Counted from the stretch's first letter, positions 8,803-19,445 are shown. The stretch is DNA of 64,000 nt from Kiritimatiellia bacterium (GCA_017403825.1 JAFRDO010000027.1:62001-126000); one strand, 5' to 3'. Notes: a model not told the origin generated them from the sequence alone. Program-made: numbers and translations.

Positions 8803-11800
8803 TCACGGCAAGACGCGCCATCCCCCAATTGTACAAGAACCACCTTTGACCATGAACACTACATTACGATAATCTTTTACCTCAAACGAAAGAACTGCTG
8901 TCATTTCGCCCTTGCTAGCCCGGATTGTAGCAAGTGGCGTGGACGGGGCAAACTCTGTGATATCCACAAACTCTACCTGAACATCCGGCTCCGCATCCAC
9001 TATATCAACCAAAATTCGCTTGGGAGCCTTACCAAAATTAACAGCTCCAAAATATGCATAGCCTCCATCTGTCAGAGCAATGCCGTTTTCGGTTGTCCGT
9101 GCAAAAAGCGTCCAAACGACATCCTTAGCCTTAACCCCAATGATGCCGTCTGACTTTTTTTCAGCAGCAAAAGTCGGTGTTCCTGACACGCCTTTGGCAA
9201 TAGGCTGAATCATTCCACAGGCACCCGTTGTGAGCAGTCTCCAATTCTTGAGATTGCAGATACCTCCACTTACACGACAAACAATAGAACGGACACCAGA
9301 AACCTCTCCCAACAAAGGCACCGTAACGGTCTTATAGTCGTGCCAGTCACCTTTTATCGGACGAAACACCGCGATTTTTCGTTCTGGCACATCGCCCGTC
9401 ACATCGAAAAACTCTACACGCACACCCGACTCATCAGTAGCAAGATTCAGTTCCATTGATTTTGCCCCAACTCCGAAATCAACTTGCCCGTAAAAGACCA
9501 ATCCGCCATCCATCACGAACACCCAACCATCCTTCGCATCAGGCAACCGAGCACTATAATCTAAATGTGGCTCATCTGGGCGATAAGCCAAAAGCCCCCA
9601 GGCAATGTTGCGGGCCATGACAGGATTACCACCCTTTGCATCCACATCAACCGTCTTCGAGAACTCCGGGGCCTTCGACAACAAGGCACCCCGGTCTTTT
9701 TTCATAAAGCAAGAGGCGCGCGCCAACCGCTTGGCAAACGCATTTGCCTCAACGGCCTCTGCATCGCCAACAAACCAAAACTCAAAACCATATGGCTCCA
9801 GATTTACCTGACAAGGCGCATCGTGCATGACTTCAGGACGATTAGACCTCTCACGGCAAATTGTGTAGGTTTTTCCACTTGATGTACACATCGGTTCGAC
9901 AGACTGCTGCTCGTTCACTGTATTGAGGAACATGACAAGGCGACGACCATCCTTATGAAGCCAGCTGGACGAAAGCACTTTGTCAGTTGTTACGACATTC
10001 GGCGCACATACGCCCCATCGAGTAGTCATCGTCTCCGGGGGTCGAGCGAAACGCAAAGGAGCTTCCATTTCGGAAGAATTAAGGAAGTCACACAAGTCGG
10101 CACGACAATGTGCAAGCTTCTTCAGAAATCCCCGACGAGGTGACGGATAGGCGATTGACTGATGGCCGACCCATCCTATCTGCTCACCATAGCACAGCTG
10201 TTCTGCATATTTTGGAAAGAAGCTTTCATAGCTCCCTGGCATCCCATGTATGTCACAACCACGACCAACAAACTGGATACGTGGCGAATAGAGCGATTGA
10301 AACAATGGCACATGCCCCGTTCGCCCGTAGCGCCATGTCATAAACCCATCAAGCTTGTTAACAAACGGCTCGCTCGCATCTTCGCCAGTATGAACGAAGC
10401 CAGGAAATTCACACCTGAGATCACCCATTAAGTAGTCGCAGAACTTCCACCACCCACCAGAAAGCCAAACAGACGGATCACCAGCCAGATGACCATGCGA
10501 CGTGTCATAGCACAGACACGGCACAGCGCAAGGCAATTGATCGTGATACACTCCGTCCAAATGACTTTTGGCCAACATATGCGTCCGACCGCACAAGTGA
10601 CTGCGCCAAAGAGAAACGCCTGGGCACGGGACAACATAGGTGTCTTCAAAACGTTCAATGCGTGAATTGCCCTGATCGTCTTTTATGGACCACAGTTTGC
10701 CTTTTTGACTGAAGCCATTGGACTTATCAGCCTCGGAACCAGCATACCAGAGTCGAGGATTGGTATAGCCGACAAAATGCATGCCCTCCTTCTGGAGCTG
10801 CGGAAAACAATCGCGAGCTGACTCCAACACCGTATAGTTCGGACCATAAAATCCAACGCCATCTGGCGGACGAACGGCAGCACAGACAAAGGATGGGGCA
10901 AACTCAAAGTACTCAGCAAGATGCCGAAACGCCGGCAGCCGCTCAGCTTTCAAGTTAAGTCCCATGATCCAAAGTGGATTTCGCATAAACCATTCCGGTG
11001 TATCTGACCTCGGAATGTCTTTTGCATACCAAGGTGCTGAAGTCCGAAGAAAGCGACGATAGACCTGTCCAGCCTCATACCAATTCCCATGAAACAATTC
11101 AAGCGCCCCCCTGCCGCTCGGAGAAAACCGATTCGTGCCAGTTTTAGATTCAGCATGAGGTGCATTCTGAAAAAACTCAATAGACAATCGCCCACCATTA
11201 CCCTCAGCGGTATAATTCTTTGTTACCGCCAATGGATCCTCGGAAGCAAAATAAATGCCCTCGCCGTATTCGTTATAATATCCAACAAACTGCATCGTCA
11301 CCATGCCGCCGGGGAACATCCACCCGCTCAACAGATGGCTACGTGTCGGATCCGAAGAAAGCACACCGCTGAACCGAGGTTCGACCAATACGTCTGAGCC
11401 AGGTAGTTTTGACAGAGTAACACGGGGAAACGCCGTACCACGAATCCGATTCCCAACCGTATCCTCAATCTCTAGACGACGTTCTATACGGCCACCATCA
11501 ATCTGGATAAAATGTCGGACACGAAAACCTTTGCCGCAACTCACGACCAAAAACCCACCTCGTTGAAGCTCAACCGTTGAGGTAAGCTGACGCGATCCCG
11601 AACGCAACCTCCTTACTTCTCCATCTTCACCTTCATATTCGACAGACCAAGACAAACCATCAGCAGGGAACACGGCATGTTTCGTTTTCTGGCTCCAAGC
11701 TCCAAGAATCGGATTTCCGCGCACGGTTCCTGTTTTAACGGCAACAATAAGATTTGACGTTATAACAAACTGCAAGTCCTTTTGCGACTCTCGCCAGCCT

Positions 11801-12441
11801 CTTGTGACCTCACTATCCCAGTTTCCTAAATCTTGGCGCATGGATTCCACGGACGCAAACAGTTCATGTGGCGCACAGGCATGATCCCCCAGATAAACAC
11901 TGCGAACATTGGCACACGATGCAAACTCGACCGGTTTACGAATGCGCACCTCAGGTTGGAAACTTGTACAGGGCGAAGAACCTATCAACACCCCGTTCAA
12001 GTAAAGGAGCATCCGATAACCAACATTAGCCTGTTCAGGCTCATAACAATACATCAACACACCAGCGACATGATCAATGCCAGATGGATCAGATTCGCCA
12101 TTCGCCTTGAGGATGCTTTCCTTAAGCGTAGTAATGTATACATTCGTACCGACCATTCGAAAAGTATAGAGACGGTTTTCAGGCGAGCCAGAAACATCCA
12201 GCGCAAATACTCCAGGCTTTTGAACAACGATTCCAGAGTAATTGCTTGACGCCGCAAACTCTACAGCAAAGGAAAACCCCGACCAGCCACGACGGGCGTC
12301 AGTCGAAGGCATAATCTCTGCCGACCCGGCCAGATTGTCACCAGCATTAAATCTTGCCCACGTCTCCGCAGAAACCGAAGACGCGGCAAGAACAAGGCTG
12401 AGAATCGCACCTAAACGAATGATCAAAACAAAGCACCTCAC
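8803..12441 (-). CDS. DUF6259-like large secreted glycan protein
   Basis: This is a 1212-residue protein with a GTG start and a signal peptide (LGAILSLVLAASSVSA). The N-terminal half is beta-rich. The middle (about 470-800) looks like a TIM-barrel glycosidase-like region, with DTPEWFMRNPLWIMGLNL, VGYTNPRLWYAG and DGVYHDQLPCAVPC, and resembles DUF6259 proteins of PVC bacteria. The C-terminus has two repeats of a ~130-residue beta-sandwich module (DGWVFVMDGGLVFYGQVDFG near 950, NGIALTDGGYAYFGAVNFG near 1110), like CBM6-type carbohydrate-binding domains. The start overlaps the stop of the beta-helix gene by four bases (GTGA), which suggests translational coupling. Enzyme activity is inferred, not demonstrated. 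Confidence 0.6.
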   Translation of the reverse strand: MRCFVLIIRLGAILSLVLAASSVSAETWARFNAGDNLAGSAEIMPSTDARRGWSGFSFAVEFAASSNYSGIVVQKPGVFALDVSGSPENRLYTFRMVGTNVYITTLKESILKANGESDPSGIDHVAGVLMYCYEPEQANVGYRMLLYLNGVLIGSSPCTSFQPEVRIRKPVEFASCANVRSVYLGDHACAPHELFASVESMRQDLGNWDSEVTRGWRESQKDLQFVITSNLIVAVKTGTVRGNPILGAWSQKTKHAVFPADGLSWSVEYEGEDGEVRRLRSGSRQLTSTVELQRGGFLVVSCGKGFRVRHFIQIDGGRIERRLEIEDTVGNRIRGTAFPRVTLSKLPGSDVLVEPRFSGVLSSDPTRSHLLSGWMFPGGMVTMQFVGYYNEYGEGIYFASEDPLAVTKNYTAEGNGGRLSIEFFQNAPHAESKTGTNRFSPSGRGALELFHGNWYEAGQVYRRFLRTSAPWYAKDIPRSDTPEWFMRNPLWIMGLNLKAERLPAFRHLAEYFEFAPSFVCAAVRPPDGVGFYGPNYTVLESARDCFPQLQKEGMHFVGYTNPRLWYAGSEADKSNGFSQKGKLWSIKDDQGNSRIERFEDTYVVPCPGVSLWRSHLCGRTHMLAKSHLDGVYHDQLPCAVPCLCYDTSHGHLAGDPSVWLSGGWWKFCDYLMGDLRCEFPGFVHTGEDASEPFVNKLDGFMTWRYGRTGHVPLFQSLYSPRIQFVGRGCDIHGMPGSYESFFPKYAEQLCYGEQIGWVGHQSIAYPSPRRGFLKKLAHCRADLCDFLNSSEMEAPLRFARPPETMTTRWGVCAPNVVTTDKVLSSSWLHKDGRRLVMFLNTVNEQQSVEPMCTSSGKTYTICRERSNRPEVMHDAPCQVNLEPYGFEFWFVGDAEAVEANAFAKRLARASCFMKKDRGALLSKAPEFSKTVDVDAKGGNPVMARNIAWGLLAYRPDEPHLDYSARLPDAKDGWVFVMDGGLVFYGQVDFGVGAKSMELNLATDESGVRVEFFDVTGDVPERKIAVFRPIKGDWHDYKTVTVPLLGEVSGVRSIVCRVSGGICNLKNWRLLTTGACGMIQPIAKGVSGTPTFAAEKKSDGIIGVKAKDVVWTLFARTTENGIALTDGGYAYFGAVNFGKAPKRILVDIVDAEPDVQVEFVDITEFAPSTPLATIRASKGEMTAVLSFEVKDYRNVVFMVKGGSCTIGGWRVLP

Positions 12442-15400
12442 CTAAAGCATATGATTGTGCCAGGAGGTGGAGTCTGAACAAAATCCGTGATATATCCAGC
12501 GCCGCCAGAACGAAAATCAAACGAAAAACTAAGATCAGTTCCAGCTACCTTAAAAGCACACGTTTCAGTTTCCCGAATCAAATCGAATCTCTTGTCAACG
12601 GATCCTGATTCAGAAACCAACCATCCAGTCATGCATCCCTCTCCTTCAGCCCCAACTGTAACTTCATAACGCATGCGGTTCTGAGTGGATACAGTCGGCC
12701 AAACTCCTGAAATACTCGCTCCATCCGTCAGTTTCACCTTGCCATTTTCGAGCGTCACGCCTGCACTCGCTTCTGTCACTCGAACGCCTCTGCCAAGTGC
12801 AGATGCAAATTCAACACGCCAATCATGTTCGAAGGCACCGATATCGACCGCCACGTTTGAGATACGCGGATTGCCCGCCGCGTCATGATCCTCAAGCTCA
12901 GTAGGTACATATCCGTTGTTCCCAACATTCACCACTGGGCTGTCCGCCTCCGGTACGCCGTTCACGCCGAGTTTCAGGTCTTGGACATGCGTACATGCGC
13001 CGTCAAACGTTCCCTTAAAATCGGAAGATCCGTTCTCTAGCATCCAAGAACTCTCGTCAAACGCACATCCTTGGAACTGAGTAGTACCGCTAATGGCCGA
13101 CATTAGATTCTTGAAGACACAGCACTTCGTCGCGCTACCCTGAATGCCGTAAGATACGCTCGCACCGTCAAACGTGCAGAACTCAACCCGGCCAGGAGCA
13201 CGGTAAGCACCATTGTCGTTTTGCTGCGGTCCAAGATAACATCCGATAAGATCAGCAAAACCACCAGCAGAACCATAACCAAAGCCAGAACTGGCATTAC
13301 CGACAATCCGACAATTGATCGCCGTAGCATGCGCGACACCTCCGCACCGTGGTGCGCTACAGTTCGTTATGACACAATCACAAACCTTGCCAGACGTAGC
13401 AAAAGCATAGACGCCGCCGCCTTCGGTATCGGAACTTGCGCCCGAAGCCGATGCCGCATGTCCGTCAAACAGAGTAAATCCCTTTAACACCGAATTTTCA
13501 TTCAAAACGGCACAGCGCACAGGACCCGTTCCGCCATATCCATATTGCGCATCGGCACCCGTCCCCTTCTTGCCGTGAATAACTGTTACATCTGGCCCCT
13601 CATCCGCGACCAATGTCACGCCAGATGGGATCTCCACACGGCTTGCGGTCAAGCCCGTTGCGTTTGCAGTCCTATATGTGCTCGTTTCGCCTTCGGCATA
13701 ATCGCCCCTCGCCGCATGAACGATATCACCTGCCAGCAAATCGCAAGCCATGATCGCCCGCATCGTCTTCTTAGCGGTCTCTGGCGTGAAACCGTTACCG
13801 GAATCATCATTCGCATTCGCATTCACATACCATTCGGCCGTACCAGGCACTTCAACCCTGAAGCTCTCCGGCATTTCACCTTCTGCTGGAGCCGTAATGG
13901 TTACACTCGTGCCACTTGTCACAATCTCGCCATTGACGGAAATGCCACGATAAGGCCGTGTCTCCCGTTCACGTGTATAGGTGACCGTCACGGTTTCGCC
14001 TGGTTCCAACGCGCAAGATGTAGCCGGAGAGATTGTGCCACGATCTGGCGCAACAATCTTAAGCGCATTCACACCAACTTGATAACATCCGACCACAGGA
14101 ATACCATCTGCGTTGAACGCAAGAGGCCGTCCATCTATATCTGTTGTGGCATATTTATTGTAAAGATACGCAGAAAGCGCATTCGAATCGGGGCGAGCAC
14201 CAACAACAAACACTGGAGACCCTGCAAATGGGCGCAAATCCGTCGCTGAGACGAATTCAGGATTAGACGGGGAATAATTCCCCGATGTCTGCACACTGTC
14301 AAAATCACTGATAACATTGCCGTCTTGAGAGTATAGCAAAACCTGACTGTCATTACGATGTTCCCTAAAACTGGAGCCGCCAAAAAGTGCAGTGTTCCAA
14401 GTCGGCCCCTGACCTCCGTACGTCTGATTCGGTGCTGTCTTGTCCCCATAAAACGAGCAATGGCAAACAATCGCCCTAAACATGGTAGGATTGTCGTTGT
14501 ACAAGAACGGCGCTCCTCCGGTGCCAGGACAATTGACGAACGAACAACTTGAACAAAATCTGACTCCACGCATGCCGCCCTGATTTCCAAAACAGTCAGC
14601 AAACATGCAACGAACATATCTACCCTGCCAACCAGCACCAGCACGTTCCGCCACACAATTTGTCACCATACAGTCGGCAACGAGCGAATCTGCGCCACTA
14701 TTCAAGAAAACGCCACCAGCCCTTGACAGATCCTTGTTCGCCGTACTGCCATCCCAACCAGCAAAACCATTTTTGAGCGTAAAGCCCTGAAGGACGCAAG
14801 CACCCGCCGCATAAAAACACCGTGCCGCCGTCGAACCGCATCCACCATATTGTCCACCTGAATGAATGGCTCCTTCAATTATCGACTTGTCACGTCCTGC
14901 TCCCTTGAATCGGATAACCTTATTTGCGCTTGTCACGGCGACACGATTGTTGTGATCACCGGCGACGATACTGGTGCCTTCGTTTGTTGCATCATAGTTA
15001 CCTTCAGCCGCATATATGACATGGAACAAACCAGCAGTATCGGGAACAGCCGCAACTGCATACTTTAACGTCTTGAACGGCGTATCAATCGTCAACCCTC
15101 TACCGACATCATCGATTCCCGTGCTCGGATTGACATAATAGGCCCCACCTGCCCAAACGCCACTAACATGCAGATCTTCTTCTGAATTCGAAGAGGGCAT
15201 AGCCCAGAACGAATCATCCATTTCAGGTGGACGATACTCCAACGATGAATCGACATTGCCGAGACGATACGCATATATGTGTTCGCTCGTACCAGCAAAC
15301 ATATCGCGCGGCAAATGAATCTGCCCCGGATATCGTTCAGGGTAAGCATAGTAATAACTAACCAACACTGGACATCCAAAAACCTTGATCTTGCCCCAAG

Positions 15401-16673
15401 CAGAAAACACCTGCGGCGACACATTAAATGTCACAGCACCACAGTTAGGCTTTTCGACGACTTCCTGAATTGCACCAGCCGCAATCTGTCCAGATTGCGC
15501 AATCGGTTTCTTATTAAAGTCAAGATACCTCTCTGCTTGTGGAATACATCTCGCAAAGTCCTGAAGATAGAACATGACATCCGCACTACCATTGGTTGCA
15601 GCAACCGATCCAGATATTAACCGAAAATCCCCCAAGGCCGGTGCCAGAAACTGACGAATCGGCGCATTTAAAACAACACCATTTAAACCATAAGAGCGCT
15701 GTGTCGCTGAAATAGAAGTCTTTTCGCCAAACACACTGTGCTGAAGATCCTCAACATTGCCATCGCTATCCCCTCCATCAAGTCCATTGGCACCACCGCT
15801 GTTGACCGAAATACAGTTTATCATGCAACCACGACTGTTCAACGTACCATTGTAATTGCCGAAAAAGGTACAGTTCACAGCCAAGCAATTATCCAGACCA
15901 GGAAGACCATCGAGGTCACAGCCAGTAGCAATACAGCAATAAAGGCGAGAATTGCGACAAATCGCCCCTGTCCCACCGCTCGTACCGTACTTCTTGCACC
16001 CAGCAAAAACACAGCGAATCGCCGTGCCGTTGAACATACCACAGCCACGGGTTCCCCAGCAATCGATAATGCCACACTCGACGAGTCGAACATCTTCGGC
16101 ACCAGCCCAAAGACCGCCCCCGCTACCAAGAGCCGAATTGACGTCCCCCGCAGTGTCGCCGCTCCGCAAGGTAAAGCCACGCAGTTCAGTTCCCGAAGTG
16201 TCGGCATAGACGCAACGGATCGCTGTATCATCGTGTCGACCACTGGTGCTGTGCTGACCAACAATAACAGTGTTTTCCCGACCCTCTGTCGCTTCAAGAA
16301 TTAGACTCTTGCCGATGATTGCGACTCGGCACTTTCCGAAACCATCGAACGTGGGTTCCCCCTTATCATAAATACCAGGTCTAACCCTGATTGTGTCCCC
16401 TGACGCAGCATGGTCAACTGCCTCTTGGATTGTACCAAAAGCGTTGCCATCTGTGCCATCACCTGCCTTGCCAAAATTCGCAGCGTCAACATAGATTGTA
16501 GAGGCAAAGCTACTCCATGCCAACATCGTTACCACAGCTCCAGCACTCTGCATCTTGTATAACAAAGACCCATGCTTCGGCGTTGCTGATACACCGCAGA
16601 ATTTCCAAGTGTTTTTGTACATTTCAGACATAGCACTCCTTCTTGCGTTTGAATTAAGATTTTGTGTAGACAT
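12438..16673 (-). CDS. Right-handed parallel beta-helix surface protein
   Basis: The start at 16673 (MSTQNLNSNARR) has an AAAGGA eight bases upstream and avoids overlap with the oxidoreductase gene. An internal hydrophobic stretch (AGAVVTMLAWSSFAS) acts as a late signal sequence. The protein has three large beta-helix units. Each opens with the same pattern (IYVDAANFGKAGDG, YYVNPSTGIDDVGRG, WYVNANANDDSGNG), followed by a GTIQEAVDHAASGDTI-like segment, and contains many short repeats with conserved asparagine and cysteine. Such DUF1565/pectate-lyase-like helices bind or cleave polysaccharides, or act as adhesins. The C-terminal ~80 residues form a beta domain ending in PPPGTIICFR, a tail shared with the two LamG proteins. 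Function is likely glycan binding; no lyase active site is recognisable. Confidence 0.75.
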   Translation of the reverse strand: MSTQNLNSNARRSAMSEMYKNTWKFCGVSATPKHGSLLYKMQSAGAVVTMLAWSSFASTIYVDAANFGKAGDGTDGNAFGTIQEAVDHAASGDTIRVRPGIYDKGEPTFDGFGKCRVAIIGKSLILEATEGRENTVIVGQHSTSGRHDDTAIRCVYADTSGTELRGFTLRSGDTAGDVNSALGSGGGLWAGAEDVRLVECGIIDCWGTRGCGMFNGTAIRCVFAGCKKYGTSGGTGAICRNSRLYCCIATGCDLDGLPGLDNCLAVNCTFFGNYNGTLNSRGCMINCISVNSGGANGLDGGDSDGNVEDLQHSVFGEKTSISATQRSYGLNGVVLNAPIRQFLAPALGDFRLISGSVAATNGSADVMFYLQDFARCIPQAERYLDFNKKPIAQSGQIAAGAIQEVVEKPNCGAVTFNVSPQVFSAWGKIKVFGCPVLVSYYYAYPERYPGQIHLPRDMFAGTSEHIYAYRLGNVDSSLEYRPPEMDDSFWAMPSSNSEEDLHVSGVWAGGAYYVNPSTGIDDVGRGLTIDTPFKTLKYAVAAVPDTAGLFHVIYAAEGNYDATNEGTSIVAGDHNNRVAVTSANKVIRFKGAGRDKSIIEGAIHSGGQYGGCGSTAARCFYAAGACVLQGFTLKNGFAGWDGSTANKDLSRAGGVFLNSGADSLVADCMVTNCVAERAGAGWQGRYVRCMFADCFGNQGGMRGVRFCSSCSFVNCPGTGGAPFLYNDNPTMFRAIVCHCSFYGDKTAPNQTYGGQGPTWNTALFGGSSFREHRNDSQVLLYSQDGNVISDFDSVQTSGNYSPSNPEFVSATDLRPFAGSPVFVVGARPDSNALSAYLYNKYATTDIDGRPLAFNADGIPVVGCYQVGVNALKIVAPDRGTISPATSCALEPGETVTVTYTRERETRPYRGISVNGEIVTSGTSVTITAPAEGEMPESFRVEVPGTAEWYVNANANDDSGNGFTPETAKKTMRAIMACDLLAGDIVHAARGDYAEGETSTYRTANATGLTASRVEIPSGVTLVADEGPDVTVIHGKKGTGADAQYGYGGTGPVRCAVLNENSVLKGFTLFDGHAASASGASSDTEGGGVYAFATSGKVCDCVITNCSAPRCGGVAHATAINCRIVGNASSGFGYGSAGGFADLIGCYLGPQQNDNGAYRAPGRVEFCTFDGASVSYGIQGSATKCCVFKNLMSAISGTTQFQGCAFDESSWMLENGSSDFKGTFDGACTHVQDLKLGVNGVPEADSPVVNVGNNGYVPTELEDHDAAGNPRISNVAVDIGAFEHDWRVEFASALGRGVRVTEASAGVTLENGKVKLTDGASISGVWPTVSTQNRMRYEVTVGAEGEGCMTGWLVSESGSVDKRFDLIRETETCAFKVAGTDLSFSFDFRSGGAGYITDFVQTPPPGTIICFR

Positions 16674-16704
16674 ATGAGCATTCCTTTCTTGCTGTAAAAT
16701 CAGA

Positions 16705-18102
16705 CTAAATCGTCCAACCATTGTGATGCTTTAAAAAGATGCGTTTGTTCGCTTCCTCATCTCCGACAAAACGCTCCGTTTGGGGATTCCACTTTACCGA
16801 TGTGCGTCCCAGACGTGCGGCGATGTTTGCCAAATGACAGATCGTAGCCGAACGATGGCCAATCTCCACGGGACACGCCGGTTGCCGTCCTTCGTACACG
16901 GCGTCCGTGAAGTCCATCTCATGGCAACCCTTCGCGTGTTCGTTGTTATAGAGGTGTACGTCCGAACCCTTGAGGTCACTCTCCTTCCAGCTCTTGAGCG
17001 ATTCGGGCAACTCCAGCTTTCCTCTTGCGACGAAGAGGTCGCCCCTCTCGCCGTGGAACTTGAGCCCGTTGCGTCCTATCGTGCCCTCGTCTCCGACATG
17101 CGCCCTAAAGCCGTTGTCGTAGACGATGTCGAACTGGTAGCTTTTGGCCTGATCAAGGTATCGGTTCGTAACGGACGGATCGAAGATATCCGTCTTAACG
17201 TTCTCGATGGCGACAGGACCGGAGAGTTCCGTGCCGAGCGCCCATTGGAGGATATCGAAGTGGTGCGCCCCCCAATCGGCGATTGAACCGTTGCCGGTGC
17301 GAGAGTTCCAACGCCAGCATACAGGCGCATGGATGGCCGGAATGTATGCGTCGTTTTCCCAATGCAGGGCCGGGCCAAGGTAGAGGTTCCACATCTCGGT
17401 TTTCGGATTCAGCCAATCTGGGATGGCGGACGGCGTACAGTCGCGATTATAGCCACTCTCAACACCGTCGTTGTGGGCGTAACAGAGGCCTATTGTGCAG
17501 CTACGGCACTCCCCAAGAAGCCCGTTCCTGATAATCTCTGCCGCAATACGGAACTCCTTCGCACTGCGCTGCTGCGAACCGACCTGAAACGTGACTCCGT
17601 GATCCTTTGCGGCGGAAATCATTGCCCAACCCTCGGAGATGCCAAGCGTCATCGGTTTTTGGCAATAGACATGCTTGCCCGCTTTCATCGCTTCCACGCC
17701 AATAATCGCATGCCAGTGGTCGCCCGTCGTGATCTGCACGGCGTCCACGGACGGATCGTCCAGCACTTCGCGAAAATCGGCGACGCTCTTTGTTGCCGTG
17801 GTGCCGTAGAATTTGTCCACATTGCGCTTGAACACATCGCGTCCATGCGGCGTCTTGGCATCGTACCCATGAAAGGACGATTCCGCAATTGGATCGCACA
17901 CGTGCGTGATGCGAACGCGTGGATCATCCATGAACTTCCTCATGTTGTAATCACCCATCGGTCCGCAGCCGATGATGGCGAGATTGAGCGTGTCGGAGGG
18001 AGCGGGACGCCGTCCTTTCGCCTTGCCGATGTTAAAGGTTCCGCATCCGCCGCAGACTGCGGCCAATGCGCCTATCCCGATAAATTCTCTTCTTGTTTTC
18101 AT
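16705..18102 (-). CDS. Gfo/Idh/MocA family oxidoreductase (Tat lipoprotein)
   Basis: The protein begins MKTRREFIGIGALAAVCGGC, a twin-arginine signal with a lipobox cysteine, so it is exported folded and probably lipid-anchored. The Rossmann motif is LAIIGCGPMGD. The conserved catalytic lysine is in the QKPMTL motif, and the family's C-terminal histidine region is DWGAHHFDILQW. Periplasmic members oxidise or epimerise sugars with bound NAD(P). A TTG at 18108 is an alternative start; the ATG at 18102 gives the standard Tat N-terminus. It sits 18 bp downstream of the sugar isomerase-like gene, a pairing common in PVC glycan loci. Confidence 0.85.
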   Translation of the reverse strand: MKTRREFIGIGALAAVCGGCGTFNIGKAKGRRPAPSDTLNLAIIGCGPMGDYNMRKFMDDPRVRITHVCDPIAESSFHGYDAKTPHGRDVFKRNVDKFYGTTATKSVADFREVLDDPSVDAVQITTGDHWHAIIGVEAMKAGKHVYCQKPMTLGISEGWAMISAAKDHGVTFQVGSQQRSAKEFRIAAEIIRNGLLGECRSCTIGLCYAHNDGVESGYNRDCTPSAIPDWLNPKTEMWNLYLGPALHWENDAYIPAIHAPVCWRWNSRTGNGSIADWGAHHFDILQWALGTELSGPVAIENVKTDIFDPSVTNRYLDQAKSYQFDIVYDNGFRAHVGDEGTIGRNGLKFHGERGDLFVARGKLELPESLKSWKESDLKGSDVHLYNNEHAKGCHEMDFTDAVYEGRQPACPVEIGHRSATICHLANIAARLGRTSVKWNPQTERFVGDEEANKRIFLKHHNGWTI

Positions 18103-18120
18103 GACCAACTTGGTAGTGAG

Positions 18121-18939
18121 TTAGATTTTCAACCTCTCAAGGAACGCTGCTGAAGCTTCCACGTCTTCAAAGGTGTAGCGACGCGTCTCGCATTCGACGA
18201 TCGCCCACTTCGTACCGGACGTGGCGGCCGTCTTGAAGATGGACTTCCATTCGTTGGCATCGCCTTTGCCACCCACGGAATTACCGCCACCAGGCTTGGC
18301 GTGGATCGTCGGAACGCGACCATTCAGCCTCTCCAGCCACCTGACAGGATTGCCGCCAGCGAGCGTGACATGCCCCACATCCAGTTCCATAGCGAGGCCG
18401 GCGTCGTATAGGTATTCAATCGGCGTTTTGCCGTCGAACTGTTGGCGCAACTCGTGCTGGTGATTGTGGTAGCCCACGCGGATGCCATATTTCTTGAACT
18501 TTTCGCTCACCTCCATCAACTCATCCGCATGCCGACGCCATTCCGCGCCCGTTGCAAACTTCGAGTAGGGTTCGAATACGAAATCGATGTTGAAGCGTTG
18601 ACAGAACTCAAGGAACTTGTTGAACGAATCAGGCGCAACTGTCTTCATGTAGAACGGCATATCGACGATCTTCAGTCCGTAATCGTTCAGCATTTTCTCC
18701 AGTTCACTGTGATCCATTGCAAGAAAGCCGAAGGACTGTACACCGTCGTAGCCAAGAGCCTTCAAGCGACGAAAGGCTTCGGCGGGGTCCTTCTTCCAGA
18801 GGTCGTCAACACTCCACATTTGCACACCGATTTGAATGCCGTTCACAATAAGCGGGCCTTCACCACTGCGTGGCGTGGTCGCACAACCTGCGAGAGTAGC
18901 CATAGCTCCGATTTTCAGAAATTCACGTCTTGTATTCAT
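18121..18939 (-). CDS. Sugar phosphate isomerase/epimerase-like protein (Tat)
   Basis: The 272-residue protein has a twin-arginine lipoprotein signal (MNTRREFLKIGAMATLAGC) and a xylose-isomerase-like TIM barrel (AP endonuclease 2 fold). Family hallmarks are IGVQMWSVDDL near the start, LKALGYDGVQSFGF, the metal-ligand region VGYHNHQHELR, MELDVGHVTLAGG, and a C-terminal WAIVECET segment. These exported members usually accompany Gfo/Idh/MocA oxidoreductases, as here, and probably isomerise or epimerise a released sugar. The exact substrate cannot be read from the sequence. Confidence 0.82.
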   Translation of the reverse strand: MNTRREFLKIGAMATLAGCATTPRSGEGPLIVNGIQIGVQMWSVDDLWKKDPAEAFRRLKALGYDGVQSFGFLAMDHSELEKMLNDYGLKIVDMPFYMKTVAPDSFNKFLEFCQRFNIDFVFEPYSKFATGAEWRRHADELMEVSEKFKKYGIRVGYHNHQHELRQQFDGKTPIEYLYDAGLAMELDVGHVTLAGGNPVRWLERLNGRVPTIHAKPGGGNSVGGKGDANEWKSIFKTAATSGTKWAIVECETRRYTFEDVEASAAFLERLKI

Positions 18940-18974
18940 AACTTGAAACCTCGTTTCCTCTTCTGTTCTTTACC

Positions 18975-19445
18975 TCATAAGAAATTATTCGTCGGATGCC
19001 CGTACGGCAGCTGCCCGACGGAGGCGTAATAAGCCACGTTGCTCGGAGACGACAGGTCAATCAGCATCCAGTCCGGCGGCGCATCCGGTGCCCACGCCGT
19101 CACGACCGCCCGCGCACCGTTCTCCGGCACCCTGTGGTTCGGCCAAGACTGGTCTGGCTGCCAGAGAATCGTATGGGAACCCGAGGTCCTGACGAGCTTG
19201 TTGACATCTCCGACGAGTCCCCGTATGTTCTCCCCGCCGATCGACACCCACTCCGCCGAGCCTGTCACATTCGTTTCGATGTCCAGTGTCACTACCGCCG
19301 GGCGATCAAGCGAATAGGTGACCGTCACCTTACGCGAAGGATCCTGCGTCATCGTCACGTCCGACGCGACGGGCGCCTGGGCAAAGACAGGCACGGATGA
19401 CAACGTCATCACACATGCACCAACGGCTTTAGCTACTCTGTTCAT
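18975..19445 (-). CDS. N-terminal fragment of SUMF1/formylglycine-enzyme-like protein
   Basis: The start at 19445 (MNRVAKAVGACVMT) has AGGA nine bases upstream and a clear signal peptide ending PVFAQA. Residues 25-130 form one Ig-like beta domain (KVTVTYSLDRPAVVTLDIET, SHTILWQPDQSWPNHRVPEN). In PVC genomes this type of domain usually precedes a SUMF1/EgtB-type catalytic domain of 200 or more residues. Here translation stops soon after YYASVGQLPYG, where the catalytic domain would begin. It is therefore a truncated gene or a stand-alone binding domain. It is the first gene of the minus-strand operon, opposite the regulator. Family link is by resemblance, so moderately sure. Confidence 0.55.
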   Translation of the reverse strand: MNRVAKAVGACVMTLSSVPVFAQAPVASDVTMTQDPSRKVTVTYSLDRPAVVTLDIETNVTGSAEWVSIGGENIRGLVGDVNKLVRTSGSHTILWQPDQSWPNHRVPENGARAVVTAWAPDAPPDWMLIDLSSPSNVAYYASVGQLPYGHPTNNFL

